Shown: piece after piece, positions 33,376 through 42,078 of the stretch
How the letters are laid out: each line of letters starts with the position of its first letter
Numbering within the stretch: the stretch's first letter is position 1
Source: Bacteroidales bacterium
Lineage (GTDB): Bacteria > Bacteroidota > Bacteroidia > Bacteroidales > FEN-979
Direction: 5' to 3'
Assembly (NCBI GenBank): GCA_023229525.1
Contig: JALNZC010000004.1
Location: forward strand, 90,197-154,196
Length of the DNA stretch: 64,000 nucleotides
Translations under genes and position numbers: made by a program
Notes under the pieces: generated by a model
The model's database searches: none
The model's input: only the letters and a program-made list of their open reading frames with translations
What the model was told of the DNA's origin: nothing

Positions 33376-34002
33376 ATGAAAACGGTATCATTGAGCGGTT
33401 CTCTTCGCGAGAACGTAGGGAAAAAAGATGCCCGGAAAAACCGCAGGGAATTTAAAGTTCCTTGTGTGATGTATGGCGGGAAAGAACAAATCCACTTTGT
33501 GGCTGATGAAAAAATGTTACTTAAGATCATGCACACTCCGGTGGTTTATATTATTAAACTTGATGTGGCCGGTCAGGTACACGACACCATCGTGCAGGAT
33601 GTGCAGTATCACCCCGTCACCGACCGAATGCTGCATGTTGATTTTCTGCAGATAATACCGGAGAAACCTGTCGTTATTGGAGTTCCGGTGAAAGTTATAG
33701 GTGTAGCCCCTGGAGTACTCCGTGGTGGTAAACTGATCAAAAAAATGCGTAAACTCACCATCAAGGCGCTTATGCCTTATCTTCCCGATGATGTCACAGT
33801 GTCCATCGACAATCTTGAGATCGGTGATTCGGTGAAGGTTTCCGACATGAAATTGGAGAATGTGACCTTCCTCGATCCCTCAAGTAACGTGATCGTCGGT
33901 GTACGTACCGCACGAGTTGTGGTTGAAGAAGTTGCCCCGGGCGCTGAAGTTCCCGCGGAAGGCGCTGCTCCGGCCGAAACCGAAAAGAAAGCAGAGAAGT
34001 AA
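33376..34002 (+). CDS. rplY: 50S ribosomal protein L25 (long, CTC-type)
   Basis: 208 residues, the long form with a C-terminal TL5/CTC extension. N-terminal 5S rRNA-binding domain: SLRENVGKKDARKNRR, VPCVMYGGKEQIHF, IIKLDVAGQVHDTIVQDVQY and DRMLHVDFLQI. The beta-rich C-terminal domain begins KPVVIGVPVKVIGVAPGVLR and ends with an Ala/Glu/Lys-rich tail. It binds 5S rRNA in the large subunit. It lies between prs and pth, has its own promoter-like site and a strong terminator just after the stop. Confidence 0.96.
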   Translation: MKTVSLSGSLRENVGKKDARKNRREFKVPCVMYGGKEQIHFVADEKMLLKIMHTPVVYIIKLDVAGQVHDTIVQDVQYHPVTDRMLHVDFLQIIPEKPVVIGVPVKVIGVAPGVLRGGKLIKKMRKLTIKALMPYLPDDVTVSIDNLEIGDSVKVSDMKLENVTFLDPSSNVIVGVRTARVVVEEVAPGAEVPAEGAAPAETEKKAEK

Positions 34003-34025
34003 TTTTTACCGATTCTTTTTGCAGG

Positions 34026-34055
34026 GAAGGTGTAGGGTGTTAACTTTACACCTTC
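34026..34055 (+). terminator. Rho-independent terminator after rplY
   Basis: Perfect 9-base stem GAAGGTGTA (34026-34034) with TACACCTTC (34047-34055), followed by TTTGTTG. It lies 24 bases after the rplY stop, so pth probably has its own promoter. Confidence 0.7.
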
Positions 34056-34087
34056 TTTGTTGCTGGAGGAAGGGTCGCTTCGCTCCC

Positions 34088-34154
34088 GATGCTGGATGCT
34101 GGATGAAAGGTCGCTTCGCTCCCGATACAGGATACAAGATGCAAGATACAGTTT
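34088..34154. repeat. Heptamer arrays and a 19-base direct repeat after rplY
   Basis: Heptamers GATGCTG, GATGCTG, GATGAAA and then GATACAG, GATACAA, GATGCAA, GATACAG: the inverse of the array before rplY. A direct repeat GGTCGCTTCGCTCCCGAT occurs at 34073-34090 and 34109-34126. The 362-base spacer 34003-34364 also holds the terminator and the micro-ORF at 34189; otherwise I see nothing in it. Confidence 0.75.
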
Positions 34155-34188
34155 GCGGGTTGCGGGATAAAAATTTAAGGAGGTGAAA

Positions 34189-34221
34189 ATGTTGCAAAAG
34201 TGGTCTTGGCGAAAACTTTGA
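34189..34221 (+). CDS. Possible 10-residue leader peptide
   Basis: AAGGAGGTGA, a near-perfect Shine-Dalgarno site (34178-34187), is followed by ATG and a ten-codon frame, MLQKWSWRKL, then TGA. Strong Shine-Dalgarno sites are unusual in Bacteroidota. It lies 140 bases before pth. It may be a leader peptide or coincidence; there is no independent support. Confidence 0.25.
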   Translation: MLQKWSWRKL

Positions 34222-34364
34222 ATGTGCAGTATGATTGTGCGGCTCGAAACGCAGCCACGCTGCGATGTTTTCACCGGAGTATCGTCATCTGACTATCGAT
34301 GACTGCTTATTAAATGATTTTAAGTATTAAGTTTTTTTGACTTCTGACTTCTGACTTTCAAAGT

Positions 34365-34928
34365 ATGAAATATCTGATTGTCGGTTTGGGAAACATCGGG
34401 GATGAATATACCGACACGCGTCATAATATCGGTTTTATTGCTGCAAATGCGCTGGCGTTTTCATTCAAGACTGCGTTCGTGACCGGCCGGTATGCTTCCG
34501 TTGCAAGGATGTCGCTGAAAGGGCGTACCATCGTGACGATCAAACCATCCACCTACATGAACCTGAGTGGCAAGGCCGTACGGTACTGGATGCAAAAAGA
34601 GGATATTTCAAAAGAACAGGTACTCATTATTGTTGATGACCTGGCGCTGCCACTGGGAACTTTACGGTTGCGGGCCAAAGGAAGCGACGGCGGCCACAAT
34701 GGGTTGATCAGCATCATTGAGACCATCGGGACCAATGAATTTGCCAGACTGCGTATTGGAATCGGCAATGATTTTGCCAAAGGATACCAGGTTGATTATG
34801 TATTGAGCCGATGGACTTCCGAAGAAGAAAAGATCCTGATCCCGAAAATGGAAGCTACCGTAGAGCTTATCAAAAGCTTCGTTCTGATTGGCGTGGAACG
34901 TACGATGAATTTCTTCAATAAAAGATGA
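34365..34928 (+). CDS. pth: Peptidyl-tRNA hydrolase
   Basis: 187 residues. Motifs: YLIVGLGNIGDEYTDTRHNI with the catalytic His in TRHNIGF, KPSTYMNLSGKAVRYW, LIIVDDLALPLGTLRLRAKG and GSDGGHNGLISI. The enzyme releases peptides from peptidyl-tRNA that dropped off ribosomes and is essential in bacteria. Third gene of the prs-rplY-pth block. Confidence 0.96.
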   Translation: MKYLIVGLGNIGDEYTDTRHNIGFIAANALAFSFKTAFVTGRYASVARMSLKGRTIVTIKPSTYMNLSGKAVRYWMQKEDISKEQVLIIVDDLALPLGTLRLRAKGSDGGHNGLISIIETIGTNEFARLRIGIGNDFAKGYQVDYVLSRWTSEEEKILIPKMEATVELIKSFVLIGVERTMNFFNKR

Positions 34929-35001
34929 TGGCTGGTCACAAAATGTTTGACGTGCTGAAAATTAAAAGTGGAAATAATGATAAATATAACATATAATATA
35001 A

Positions 35002-35009
35002 TACTTTTG
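35002..35009 (+). promoter_or_regulatory. Putative -7 box (TACTTTTG) of the exporter operon
   Basis: Matches TAnnTTTG 22 bases upstream of the TolC-family gene at 35032, within an AT-rich stretch. Confidence 0.5.
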
Positions 35010-35031
35010 CTTTTCCCACCCACCTTTACTC

Positions 35032-36483
35032 ATGAAAAATGCCATCCTATTTCAGGTTCTGATTTTACTCCTCGCCTGCAATAGTTCTCTGATCCGTGGT
35101 CAAAATATCACATTACAGACCTGTTTTTCTCTCGCACATAGTAAAAACCTCCTTATCAGACAATCCCAACATGGTGTACAGGCAAAAAAATATGCCCTGG
35201 CGGCAGAGAAGCTTTCAATACTTCCCACGATTGATCTGTTGGCAGGTTACAACTACCTAAGCAATCCGCTTACGATCAATCTCCAGACAGTGAAAAACGG
35301 GGTGGTTCTCGGTTCATCCCAGCAAAGTGTCTATACGGCCAACGCGGTTTTCCAGCAAATCACCGGTCAAAACCTGCCGGGACCAGTACAGCAGGAGATA
35401 TACAACTCTTCCAAAAATATCATCGAAACCGCATACCCGGACTACAATCCGGAATTGAGCCAGCAGCAATATTTTACTGCCGGTCTCTTCGTCAGGCAGC
35501 CGATATGGCTTGGGGGAAAACTTGGCGCTGCCCGTAATGTTGCCGCAACAGAGCTGAAATCGGGAATTATCAATCAACAAGTGGTTGAAAATGAACTGGA
35601 TTTTATCATTGCCCTTCAATATATACGGATTCTTTACCTGAATACGTTACTAGCGCTGAATAAGGAAACAGTGACTTCCTTTGAGAAAAATGAAAATTTC
35701 GTAGCTGCACTCGTAAAAAACAACATGATTCCGCCATACTATCAAAACTGGACGAAAGTCCTGCTGGTCCAGGCCCGGAGCCGGCAAAACAATACTCTGC
35801 TGGATAAACAAAATGCCCTCAGAGAAATGAATCGTTTACTTGGTGTGCCGGAAGACACAGTATTGAGTATCGAGGGTCCTCTTCGTTACGACCAAATTGC
35901 ATTGCAGTTCCGGGAAAATAATCAATCTTTGCTGAATCCATTGCTGCTCATGGCAGGGAATAACACACTCCTGGCCAGGACTAACATCAAAGGGGCCCGG
36001 TCGCTGCTTCTTCCGAATTTCTTTGGGGTTGCCAACATTAATCTTTACCAGAAAGACCTGCCTGTGACTACACCGCCCTGGATGGTTGGAGTTGAACTCC
36101 AGTGGAGTCTGTTCGACGGATTTAAAAATTATCAGCGGGTTCAGGTTACAAAACAAATAGCAGAGGAAGCTTCTTTAATGGAAGAAAATACGCGTACCGG
36201 AATCAATACAAAGATCGTGGTGGCTCTGAACAGGCTAAAATCGCTGCAGCAGGACATCGCAACCCTCGACAGCGCCCGAAGTGAGGCCAAGACCACCACA
36301 ACGCTCATTGGTGATCGGGCAAGGAATAATTTTTCTTCACCGAAAGACATAAATGATGCCATGGTAATCCAGGAAGAGATTGAAAAAACTTATTACACCG
36401 CTGTTTACGGATATTACATTGCACTGACTGAATATTTTAACCTTACCGGAGCCTCCCATCGGATTACGGAATATCTGAATTAG
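35032..36483 (+). CDS. TolC-family outer membrane channel protein
   Basis: 483 residues. Signal peptide (ILFQVLILLLACNSSLIRG), then the OEP repeat: LQTCFSLAHSKNLLIRQSQ, AEKLSILPTIDLLAGYNY, GLFVRQPIWLGGKLGAARNV, NTLLDKQNALREMNRLLGV and PWMVGVELQWSLFDGFKNYQ. It is the outer-membrane channel for the type-1-like exporter encoded in the next three genes. It differs from the RND-linked TolC at 18444, so it is a separate system. Confidence 0.92.
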   Translation: MKNAILFQVLILLLACNSSLIRGQNITLQTCFSLAHSKNLLIRQSQHGVQAKKYALAAEKLSILPTIDLLAGYNYLSNPLTINLQTVKNGVVLGSSQQSVYTANAVFQQITGQNLPGPVQQEIYNSSKNIIETAYPDYNPELSQQQYFTAGLFVRQPIWLGGKLGAARNVAATELKSGIINQQVVENELDFIIALQYIRILYLNTLLALNKETVTSFEKNENFVAALVKNNMIPPYYQNWTKVLLVQARSRQNNTLLDKQNALREMNRLLGVPEDTVLSIEGPLRYDQIALQFRENNQSLLNPLLLMAGNNTLLARTNIKGARSLLLPNFFGVANINLYQKDLPVTTPPWMVGVELQWSLFDGFKNYQRVQVTKQIAEEASLMEENTRTGINTKIVVALNRLKSLQQDIATLDSARSEAKTTTTLIGDRARNNFSSPKDINDAMVIQEEIEKTYYTAVYGYYIALTEYFNLTGASHRITEYLN

Positions 36484-36491
36484 AGAAGACT

Positions 36492-36534
36492 TCTCTTCTG
36501 CCCCTCCCTTTGGATAGAGAGGTTAGGACAGAAG
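36492..36534. repeat. REP-like imperfect palindrome
   Basis: CTTCTGCCCCTCCC pairs loosely with GAGAGGTTAGGACAGAAG. It lies in the 73-base spacer between the TolC-like and HlyD-like genes and resembles the elements at 4803 and 14944. Confidence 0.45.
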
Positions 36535-36556
36535 GGAAAAATTAAAAAAATTTTTC

Positions 36557-37549
36557 ATGAAAAATTTTATCACCCGATACTGGACCATTTTTGTTCCTGT
36601 AGTTATTTTGACCGTAGCCCTGATTTTTCTCTTAAAAAGAAGTAATACCAACGAAGGAAACATGGTAATCGGAATGGCAGATGCAGAGTTCGTCAATATT
36701 TCCTCAACTATCCCTGGAAAGTTGGACTCCCTGCTGGTACAGGAAGGCGACACGGTTAAAGAAAATCAGTTGTTGGCGATACTCGGCAGCACAGAGGTGA
36801 ACTCTTTTCAACAGCAAGCCAGATTAAACCTGGATGCTGCAACAATACAACTTCAATTGTTACGAAAAGGGACACGGCCTGAACTGATTGGCATGGCAAA
36901 GAATCTTTATCAGGTGGCCCAGCAACAATATGAAGTTGCGAAGCAAACCAATGACAGGATCGAAACACTTTATGAAAATCAAGTGATCTCGGGCGAAGAA
37001 CGGGATCTGATCCAGTTGCAATACCGGTCATCACAACATGAAATGGAATCGGCTAAAATGAATCTCGAAATGCTGCAGAAAGGGAATCAACCTGAATTAA
37101 TAAAGGCAGCAGAGATCGGCGTTCAGCAGGCCGAACAGGGACTTCAGTTATCCCAATCGATCACTGGAGATGCACGTATTTTCTCCCCTGCCGAAGGTAT
37201 TATTTCGTCGGTTGTGATCCACAAAGGTGAATTTGTCTCTATTGGTTATCCCATCATAACCCTGATGAAGAAAGGCTCACAATTCATCCGGTTCAATATC
37301 AGGCAGGACGGGATGAAAGACATTGCACAGGGACGGGTTTTTAACGTCAGTATGCCAGGGTGCACGCCTGAGACCTTTGCCATCCGGGTTTCACATATCG
37401 AACCTACATTGGAATTTGCCGATTGGGTTCCCATCAAAGAAAGCGGGCAGTTTGAACTCCGCACTTTTACAGTTGAGTTTGAACTCGTGAATCCATCATC
37501 CATCCACGGATTTCGTCCCGGAATGACCGCCTCATTAATCCATCCCTGA
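36557..37549 (+). CDS. HlyD-family periplasmic adaptor subunit
   Basis: 330 residues. One N-terminal membrane helix (YWTIFVPVVILTVALIFLL), then lipoyl-barrel entry (VNISSTIPGKLDSLLVQEGD), a long coiled-coil hairpin (about residues 85-200, with paired KGTRPELIGMAKNLYQVAQQ and KGNQPELIKAAEIGVQQ), a return strand (IFSPAEGIISSVVIHKGEFV) and a C-terminal barrel. It would bridge the inner-membrane permeases and TolC. It is like YbhG/EmrA. The stop is 2 bases before the next start. Confidence 0.92.
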   Translation: MKNFITRYWTIFVPVVILTVALIFLLKRSNTNEGNMVIGMADAEFVNISSTIPGKLDSLLVQEGDTVKENQLLAILGSTEVNSFQQQARLNLDAATIQLQLLRKGTRPELIGMAKNLYQVAQQQYEVAKQTNDRIETLYENQVISGEERDLIQLQYRSSQHEMESAKMNLEMLQKGNQPELIKAAEIGVQQAEQGLQLSQSITGDARIFSPAEGIISSVVIHKGEFVSIGYPIITLMKKGSQFIRFNIRQDGMKDIAQGRVFNVSMPGCTPETFAIRVSHIEPTLEFADWVPIKESGQFELRTFTVEFELVNPSSIHGFRPGMTASLIHP

Positions 37550-37551
37550 AT

Positions 37552-38712
37552 ATGACCGTTCTGCGCATCATGATCAGAGAATGGCGAAGAATATTGACTT
37601 TACCGGTATTTTTTTGGCTTTTACTGGTTTTGCCACCTGTTTTATTTTTCTTTTATGCTTTTATCTATGAGAAAGAAAAAATAAAAGATTTACCCTTTGC
37701 CATCTGGGATGAAAGTCATTCCGCTGCTTCCAGGCAGCTAACTTTCTTGCTGGAACAGATGGAAAGCATCCACATTACCCATCAGATAAAAAGCCAGTCG
37801 GAACTGGAATTGTTGATCCTCAAAGGGGAAGTGATGGGCGCCGTGCATTTTCCGGTAAAAATGGAAGAACACATCCTGAGCGGTCAACCCGTTGATATCA
37901 CACTTTATACCAATGCTTCGTCGCTAGTGCCTGCCAAACTGCTTTTCAAAAATGCCTCGGAGGTGATCATAATGGGCGGGGCAGGGATAACACTGGAAAA
38001 ACTGATTCAAACCGGGATGAACCGGAATAAAGCTATGGCATTGGTACAACCGGTCAGGTTAACGACACTTCCGCTGTATAATCCCGGGTACAACTATTTT
38101 CAGTACCTGGTGCCCGGATTGATCACTGTTGCCCTACAGATGATCATCATCATGGTGAGCGTATTGCTCTTCAACTACGAGACAAAAACCGGATCGAAGC
38201 AGGAGCTTTATGCCCTGGCCAGGGGATCGGCACTTCGCATTCTTTCCGGAAAGATGTTTGCTCACCTTGGTGTCGCCTGGATCAATTTCATACTCGTAAC
38301 CGGTATTATCTTTCCTATCTTCGGGATTGGGCAAGACATGGCTACCTTTCATTTTTTTATCCTATACACCTTGCTGGCCATGGCCTGTATCAGCATCGGA
38401 TCGCTGATCTCAGTCATTATCAGTGACACAATGCTGGCTACTGATATCGCTCTCTTTTATACGGCGCCTGCATTTGTCTTTAGCGGATATACCTTCCCCC
38501 GGTGGGCCATGCCGTGGTATGACCAGTTTTATGCCTGGGTGATGCCCTATTCCTCCTTTCTTGACGGATTTGTAAAACTATACCAGATGCAATTGCCCTT
38601 CAGATATGCCTTTTCTGAAATGAGTGTCTTGTTGTTGTTTGTTCTGGTGACGTTTCCTCTTGCCCTATTGGTATTAAAAATTAAAATTCGGAAGGAATTT
38701 ATCGTCCAATGA
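37552..38712 (+). CDS. ABC-2 type transporter permease (YhhJ/YbhS-like)
   Basis: 386 residues. N-terminal helix (FFWLLLVLPPVLFFFYAFIY), a periplasmic domain of about 150 residues (KDLPFAIWDESHSAASRQL ... DITLYTNASSLVPAKLLFKN), then five C-terminal helices including LITVALQMIIIMVSVLLFNY and YTAPAFVFSGYTFPRWAMPW. This is the ABC2_membrane_3 layout of YhhJ and YbhS/R. The gene overlaps the next by 4 bases. There is no ATP-binding domain. Confidence 0.9.
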   Translation: MTVLRIMIREWRRILTLPVFFWLLLVLPPVLFFFYAFIYEKEKIKDLPFAIWDESHSAASRQLTFLLEQMESIHITHQIKSQSELELLILKGEVMGAVHFPVKMEEHILSGQPVDITLYTNASSLVPAKLLFKNASEVIIMGGAGITLEKLIQTGMNRNKAMALVQPVRLTTLPLYNPGYNYFQYLVPGLITVALQMIIIMVSVLLFNYETKTGSKQELYALARGSALRILSGKMFAHLGVAWINFILVTGIIFPIFGIGQDMATFHFFILYTLLAMACISIGSLISVIISDTMLATDIALFYTAPAFVFSGYTFPRWAMPWYDQFYAWVMPYSSFLDGFVKLYQMQLPFRYAFSEMSVLLLFVLVTFPLALLVLKIKIRKEFIVQ

Positions 38713-39905
38713 AGGTTATACGGGACATATTGTCGGTTTTTTTCAGGGAGCTGAAGCTGATTGGGGAAGATCACAGCTTGCTCCTCACCCTGCTCATTGC
38801 TCCCGTGCTCTATCTGTTTTTTTATGGCAGCATCTATTCGTTTAAAGAAGAGGAGAAAGTGAAGCTGGCTGTGGTTGATGACGACCAGAGCAGTTTGTCG
38901 CGTATGTTGACTCAACAGATTAACAATCTGCAAATGGTCGATGTGCTTCTTGAACCTTCGGTTGACAAGGCACAACATCTGATGTACGAAGGCGTGTGTC
39001 AGGGTTATCTCTATATTGACAAGGGGCTTGAACAAAAAGTGCTTACGCTTCAGCAGGGAAACGTCGTCCTTGCAGTCAATGCCGGGCGTTTTCTCCCTTC
39101 AAGCGACCTTATTGCTTCGGTTACAAAAATTTGTCTGGCCGTAAGCGCTGGAGTACGAATGCAATATTTCGAGATGAAAGGATTACCCGAAAAAACCTCT
39201 CTGAAGGAAGCGATGCCTGTAAATCTCGACTACCGGCCTATGTTCAACGATCGTTCCAGCTATGGTGCATTTCTATTGCCTGGTTTGCTGATGCTGATTT
39301 TGCAACAAACCCTGCTTTTAGGTTTGGCGGGAAGCGTGGCATCAGAACGGATGAAAAAAAACCTGGTTAATTGGTTCTCGGTTACCAATGATCATATTTT
39401 TCATGGAATTATTGGAAAAGGATTGTTTTATTTCTTCCTCTTTGCCTGTTATGCCCTCTTTGCACTGACCATTAACTTTTCGGTATTTCATCTCACACTA
39501 AAAGGAAATGCCGGGACGCTGATGTTTTTAATCACGCTATTTTTACTTTCATTGATCCCCATGGCCATGTTGATTGGTTCATTCTTTAAATCGCAGCTTC
39601 TTTGTTTGCAGATCATGGCCTTTTCATCCTATCCCTTCTTTCTGATCACAGGGTATTCCTGGCCATTCAGAATGCTACCCATTTTTATTCAGGTGATTTC
39701 TTCCCTTTTGCCCACCACACCATTTATGCAGGCATATATCTCGGTTACCCAGCAAGGAGGAACGCTCAGCGACAACAGCGCCACCGTAATCCATCTGCTG
39801 GGTCTGGTGTTATTGTTTTCATGTCTGTGTTATTGGAGATTGAAGTACCTCGTTATACGCAGCAGGGAATATTCGATCCTTGAACATAAATTTCCTGTTC
39901 ACTGA
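38709..39905 (+). CDS. ABC-2 type transporter permease, second subunit
   Basis: 398 residues with the same layout as the preceding gene: helix (LLLTLLIAPVLYLFFYGSIY), periplasmic domain (KLAVVDDDQSSLSRMLTQQI), then helices such as GAFLLPGLLMLILQQTLLLG, YALFALTINFSVFHLTL and FSSYPFFLITGYSWPFRML. The two permeases probably pair. Together with TolC and HlyD they form a four-gene exporter without an ATPase gene nearby. Confidence 0.9.
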   Translation: MKVIRDILSVFFRELKLIGEDHSLLLTLLIAPVLYLFFYGSIYSFKEEEKVKLAVVDDDQSSLSRMLTQQINNLQMVDVLLEPSVDKAQHLMYEGVCQGYLYIDKGLEQKVLTLQQGNVVLAVNAGRFLPSSDLIASVTKICLAVSAGVRMQYFEMKGLPEKTSLKEAMPVNLDYRPMFNDRSSYGAFLLPGLLMLILQQTLLLGLAGSVASERMKKNLVNWFSVTNDHIFHGIIGKGLFYFFLFACYALFALTINFSVFHLTLKGNAGTLMFLITLFLLSLIPMAMLIGSFFKSQLLCLQIMAFSSYPFFLITGYSWPFRMLPIFIQVISSLLPTTPFMQAYISVTQQGGTLSDNSATVIHLLGLVLLFSCLCYWRLKYLVIRSREYSILEHKFPVH

Positions 39906-40030
39906 CTCCGTTGTACGCAAAGGAGAATGAACTCACAAGGATTCAGATGATTTGGTGGAAGATCATTTCAATTATTAAAAAAAGTATTTGATTTATCTGA
40001 ACCCATTTAGCATTAATTCTGAGAAAAGGA

Positions 40031-40038
40031 TAACTTTG
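40031..40038 (+). promoter_or_regulatory. Putative -7 box (TAACTTTG)
   Basis: Matches TAnnTTTG 72 bases upstream of the ABC exporter at 40111. Confidence 0.5.
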
Positions 40039-40110
40039 TTTAAGGAGCCATTCAGATTTCATCATTGATTTTTACTTTATTGTGTATTATCGACAGGTAA
40101 TCCAGACACT

Positions 40111-42024
40111 ATGCAAAATTTCAGGAAGGCCATTTTAACATTTCTAAAGCGTGTACTACCTCAACCGTCCGGCAAGCCTGACAAGGGGATGACGCCCCTG
40201 GTACTTGAACTACTCCGGCCTTATCGCGGTTGGCTTATCGTGGTCTTCGTCGCGATGCTCATTGAAACGGCCATGAGCATCGCAGCGCCATGGCCGTTGA
40301 AGATCATCATCGATAACGTGGTCGGGAAACACAAACTACCGGAGTTTCTGGCTTGGTTACGCGATTTTTCGTTTGGCGAAAACACACTGGCATTGGCGGG
40401 TGTGGCGGCAGCTGGTACAGTGCTCATCGCAGTGATCGGGGCGGTCGCGGGCTATATTGACAACTACTATACCGAGAGTGTGGCACAGTATGTCGCGAAT
40501 GATCTCCGTCAACGCCTCTATCATCACCTCCACCGCCTCTCGCTGAGGTACTATGACACCCATCAGACCGGCAACCTGCTAAGCACGATCACCTCCGACG
40601 TAGGCACGATCCAAAGTTTCGCATCAACGACACTCCTCAGCATCCTTGTCGATTCGCTCACCATCGCCGGAATGGTTGGGGTAATGCTTTACCTCAACTT
40701 CGACTTCGCGCTCGTTGCGGTAGGCGTGACACCGTTCCTGCTTCTCTTTGTCGCCCGTTTCAAAAAGGCAGTGAAGAAAGCCACGCATGAGGTGCGCCAG
40801 TGTCAGAGCGACATCGTGGCCGTCGTGCAACAAGGGTTGGAATCCGTGCGCTCGGTTAAAGCATTTGGGCGACAGGATTTGGAGGAAGGACGTCTCAGGG
40901 AGGCAAGTATGGAAACTGTCGAGGCAGCACTGAAGGCCCGGCGCATCAAATCGTTACTTTCGCCGATTGTCTCCGTAACCATCTCACTTTGCGTGGCGTT
41001 TGTGCTTTGGCGCGGGGCGGGACTGATTCTCCGCGATGCGATGACCATTGGCGCTCTGACGGTTTTCCTTTCTTATCTCAGCAAGTTCTTTAAACCGGTA
41101 CAAGACCTCGCAAAAATGACCAATGTCATCGCGCAAGCGATGGTCGGTATGGAACGTATCCAGACCATCCTCAACGCTGATACCATCATACCACAAAAAC
41201 CCGACGCACACATTCCGGCCAAACTCAGGGGCGAGATTGTTTTTGATCATGTTGCCTTTTCATACGACCCTGCTGCACCGGTGCTGCGCGACATCAATCT
41301 CACAATCAAACCCGGCCAGCGTATTGGGGTCTGTGGTCCGACAGGTGGCGGCAAGTCCACAGTATTGAGTCTCATCCCACGTTATTACGATCCGACCATA
41401 GGACGGGTGTTGATCGATGGTCTGGATGTGGCAGACTACAAACTCGACCTCCTTCGTGAACAGATCGGTTTCGTTTTGCAGGAAACCGTCCTGTTTGCCG
41501 GTACGATCCGCGACAATATCGCGTATGGCCGCCCCGAGGCTACCCCTAAGGAAATTATTGAAGCAGCGAAGATGGCCAACGCACATGAATTCATCTCGCA
41601 GATGCCGCACGGCTACGATTCGCTGGTCGGCGAACGCGGACTGACTCTTTCGGGCGGACAACGCCAGCGCATTGGCATCGCCCGCGCCATTGTTCGTAAT
41701 GCACCCATCCTCATCCTCGACGAACCGACAGCTGCACTTGACACCGAGTCGGAGAAGTTGGTTATGGAAGCATTGGAACGCCTGATGAAAAGCCGCACCG
41801 TCATCACCATTGCGCACCGGTTGAGTACCATTCGCGACGCCGATAAAATTGTCGTTCTCAAAGGCGGTTTCATTGCGGAGGAAGGCACCCACGATGAACT
41901 GATTAAACGCAATGAAATTTATGCCGGTCTCTACCGCATACAGACTGGAGGCAAATCCGCCCCTCCTGCACCTGAAGATGCCGGTTATTCAGACCATGAC
42001 ACCAAGCCCTTGCCCGGTTCATAA
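40111..42024 (+). CDS. ABC exporter, fused permease and ATPase (MsbA-like)
   Basis: 637 residues: six membrane helices in residues about 30-330 (LIVVFVAMLIETAMSIAAPW, TLALAGVAAAGTVLIAVIGA, and others), then an ATPase domain with Walker A GPTGGGKST (about residue 410), Q-loop, signature LSGGQRQRIGIARAI, Walker B ILILDEPTAALD and H-loop TIAHRLST. It resembles type IV exporters that move lipids, peptides or drugs. Its codon use is visibly richer in G and C (GCG, CGC, GAC) than the genes on both sides, and so is the gene after it. This suggests the pair came by transfer. The substrate is not known. Confidence 0.93.
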   Translation: MQNFRKAILTFLKRVLPQPSGKPDKGMTPLVLELLRPYRGWLIVVFVAMLIETAMSIAAPWPLKIIIDNVVGKHKLPEFLAWLRDFSFGENTLALAGVAAAGTVLIAVIGAVAGYIDNYYTESVAQYVANDLRQRLYHHLHRLSLRYYDTHQTGNLLSTITSDVGTIQSFASTTLLSILVDSLTIAGMVGVMLYLNFDFALVAVGVTPFLLLFVARFKKAVKKATHEVRQCQSDIVAVVQQGLESVRSVKAFGRQDLEEGRLREASMETVEAALKARRIKSLLSPIVSVTISLCVAFVLWRGAGLILRDAMTIGALTVFLSYLSKFFKPVQDLAKMTNVIAQAMVGMERIQTILNADTIIPQKPDAHIPAKLRGEIVFDHVAFSYDPAAPVLRDINLTIKPGQRIGVCGPTGGGKSTVLSLIPRYYDPTIGRVLIDGLDVADYKLDLLREQIGFVLQETVLFAGTIRDNIAYGRPEATPKEIIEAAKMANAHEFISQMPHGYDSLVGERGLTLSGGQRQRIGIARAIVRNAPILILDEPTAALDTESEKLVMEALERLMKSRTVITIAHRLSTIRDADKIVVLKGGFIAEEGTHDELIKRNEIYAGLYRIQTGGKSAPPAPEDAGYSDHDTKPLPGS

Positions 42025-42078
42025 CCTAAATTCTCTTTATATTCTCTTTATATTCACCGTTCCAAATTTCGCATCCCC

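Noticed and set aside
41260..41892. Minus-strand frame of 210 codons inside the ABC exporter gene
   Set aside because: It is antisense to a complete ATPase domain with all motifs; long antisense frames are expected in GC-richer DNA.
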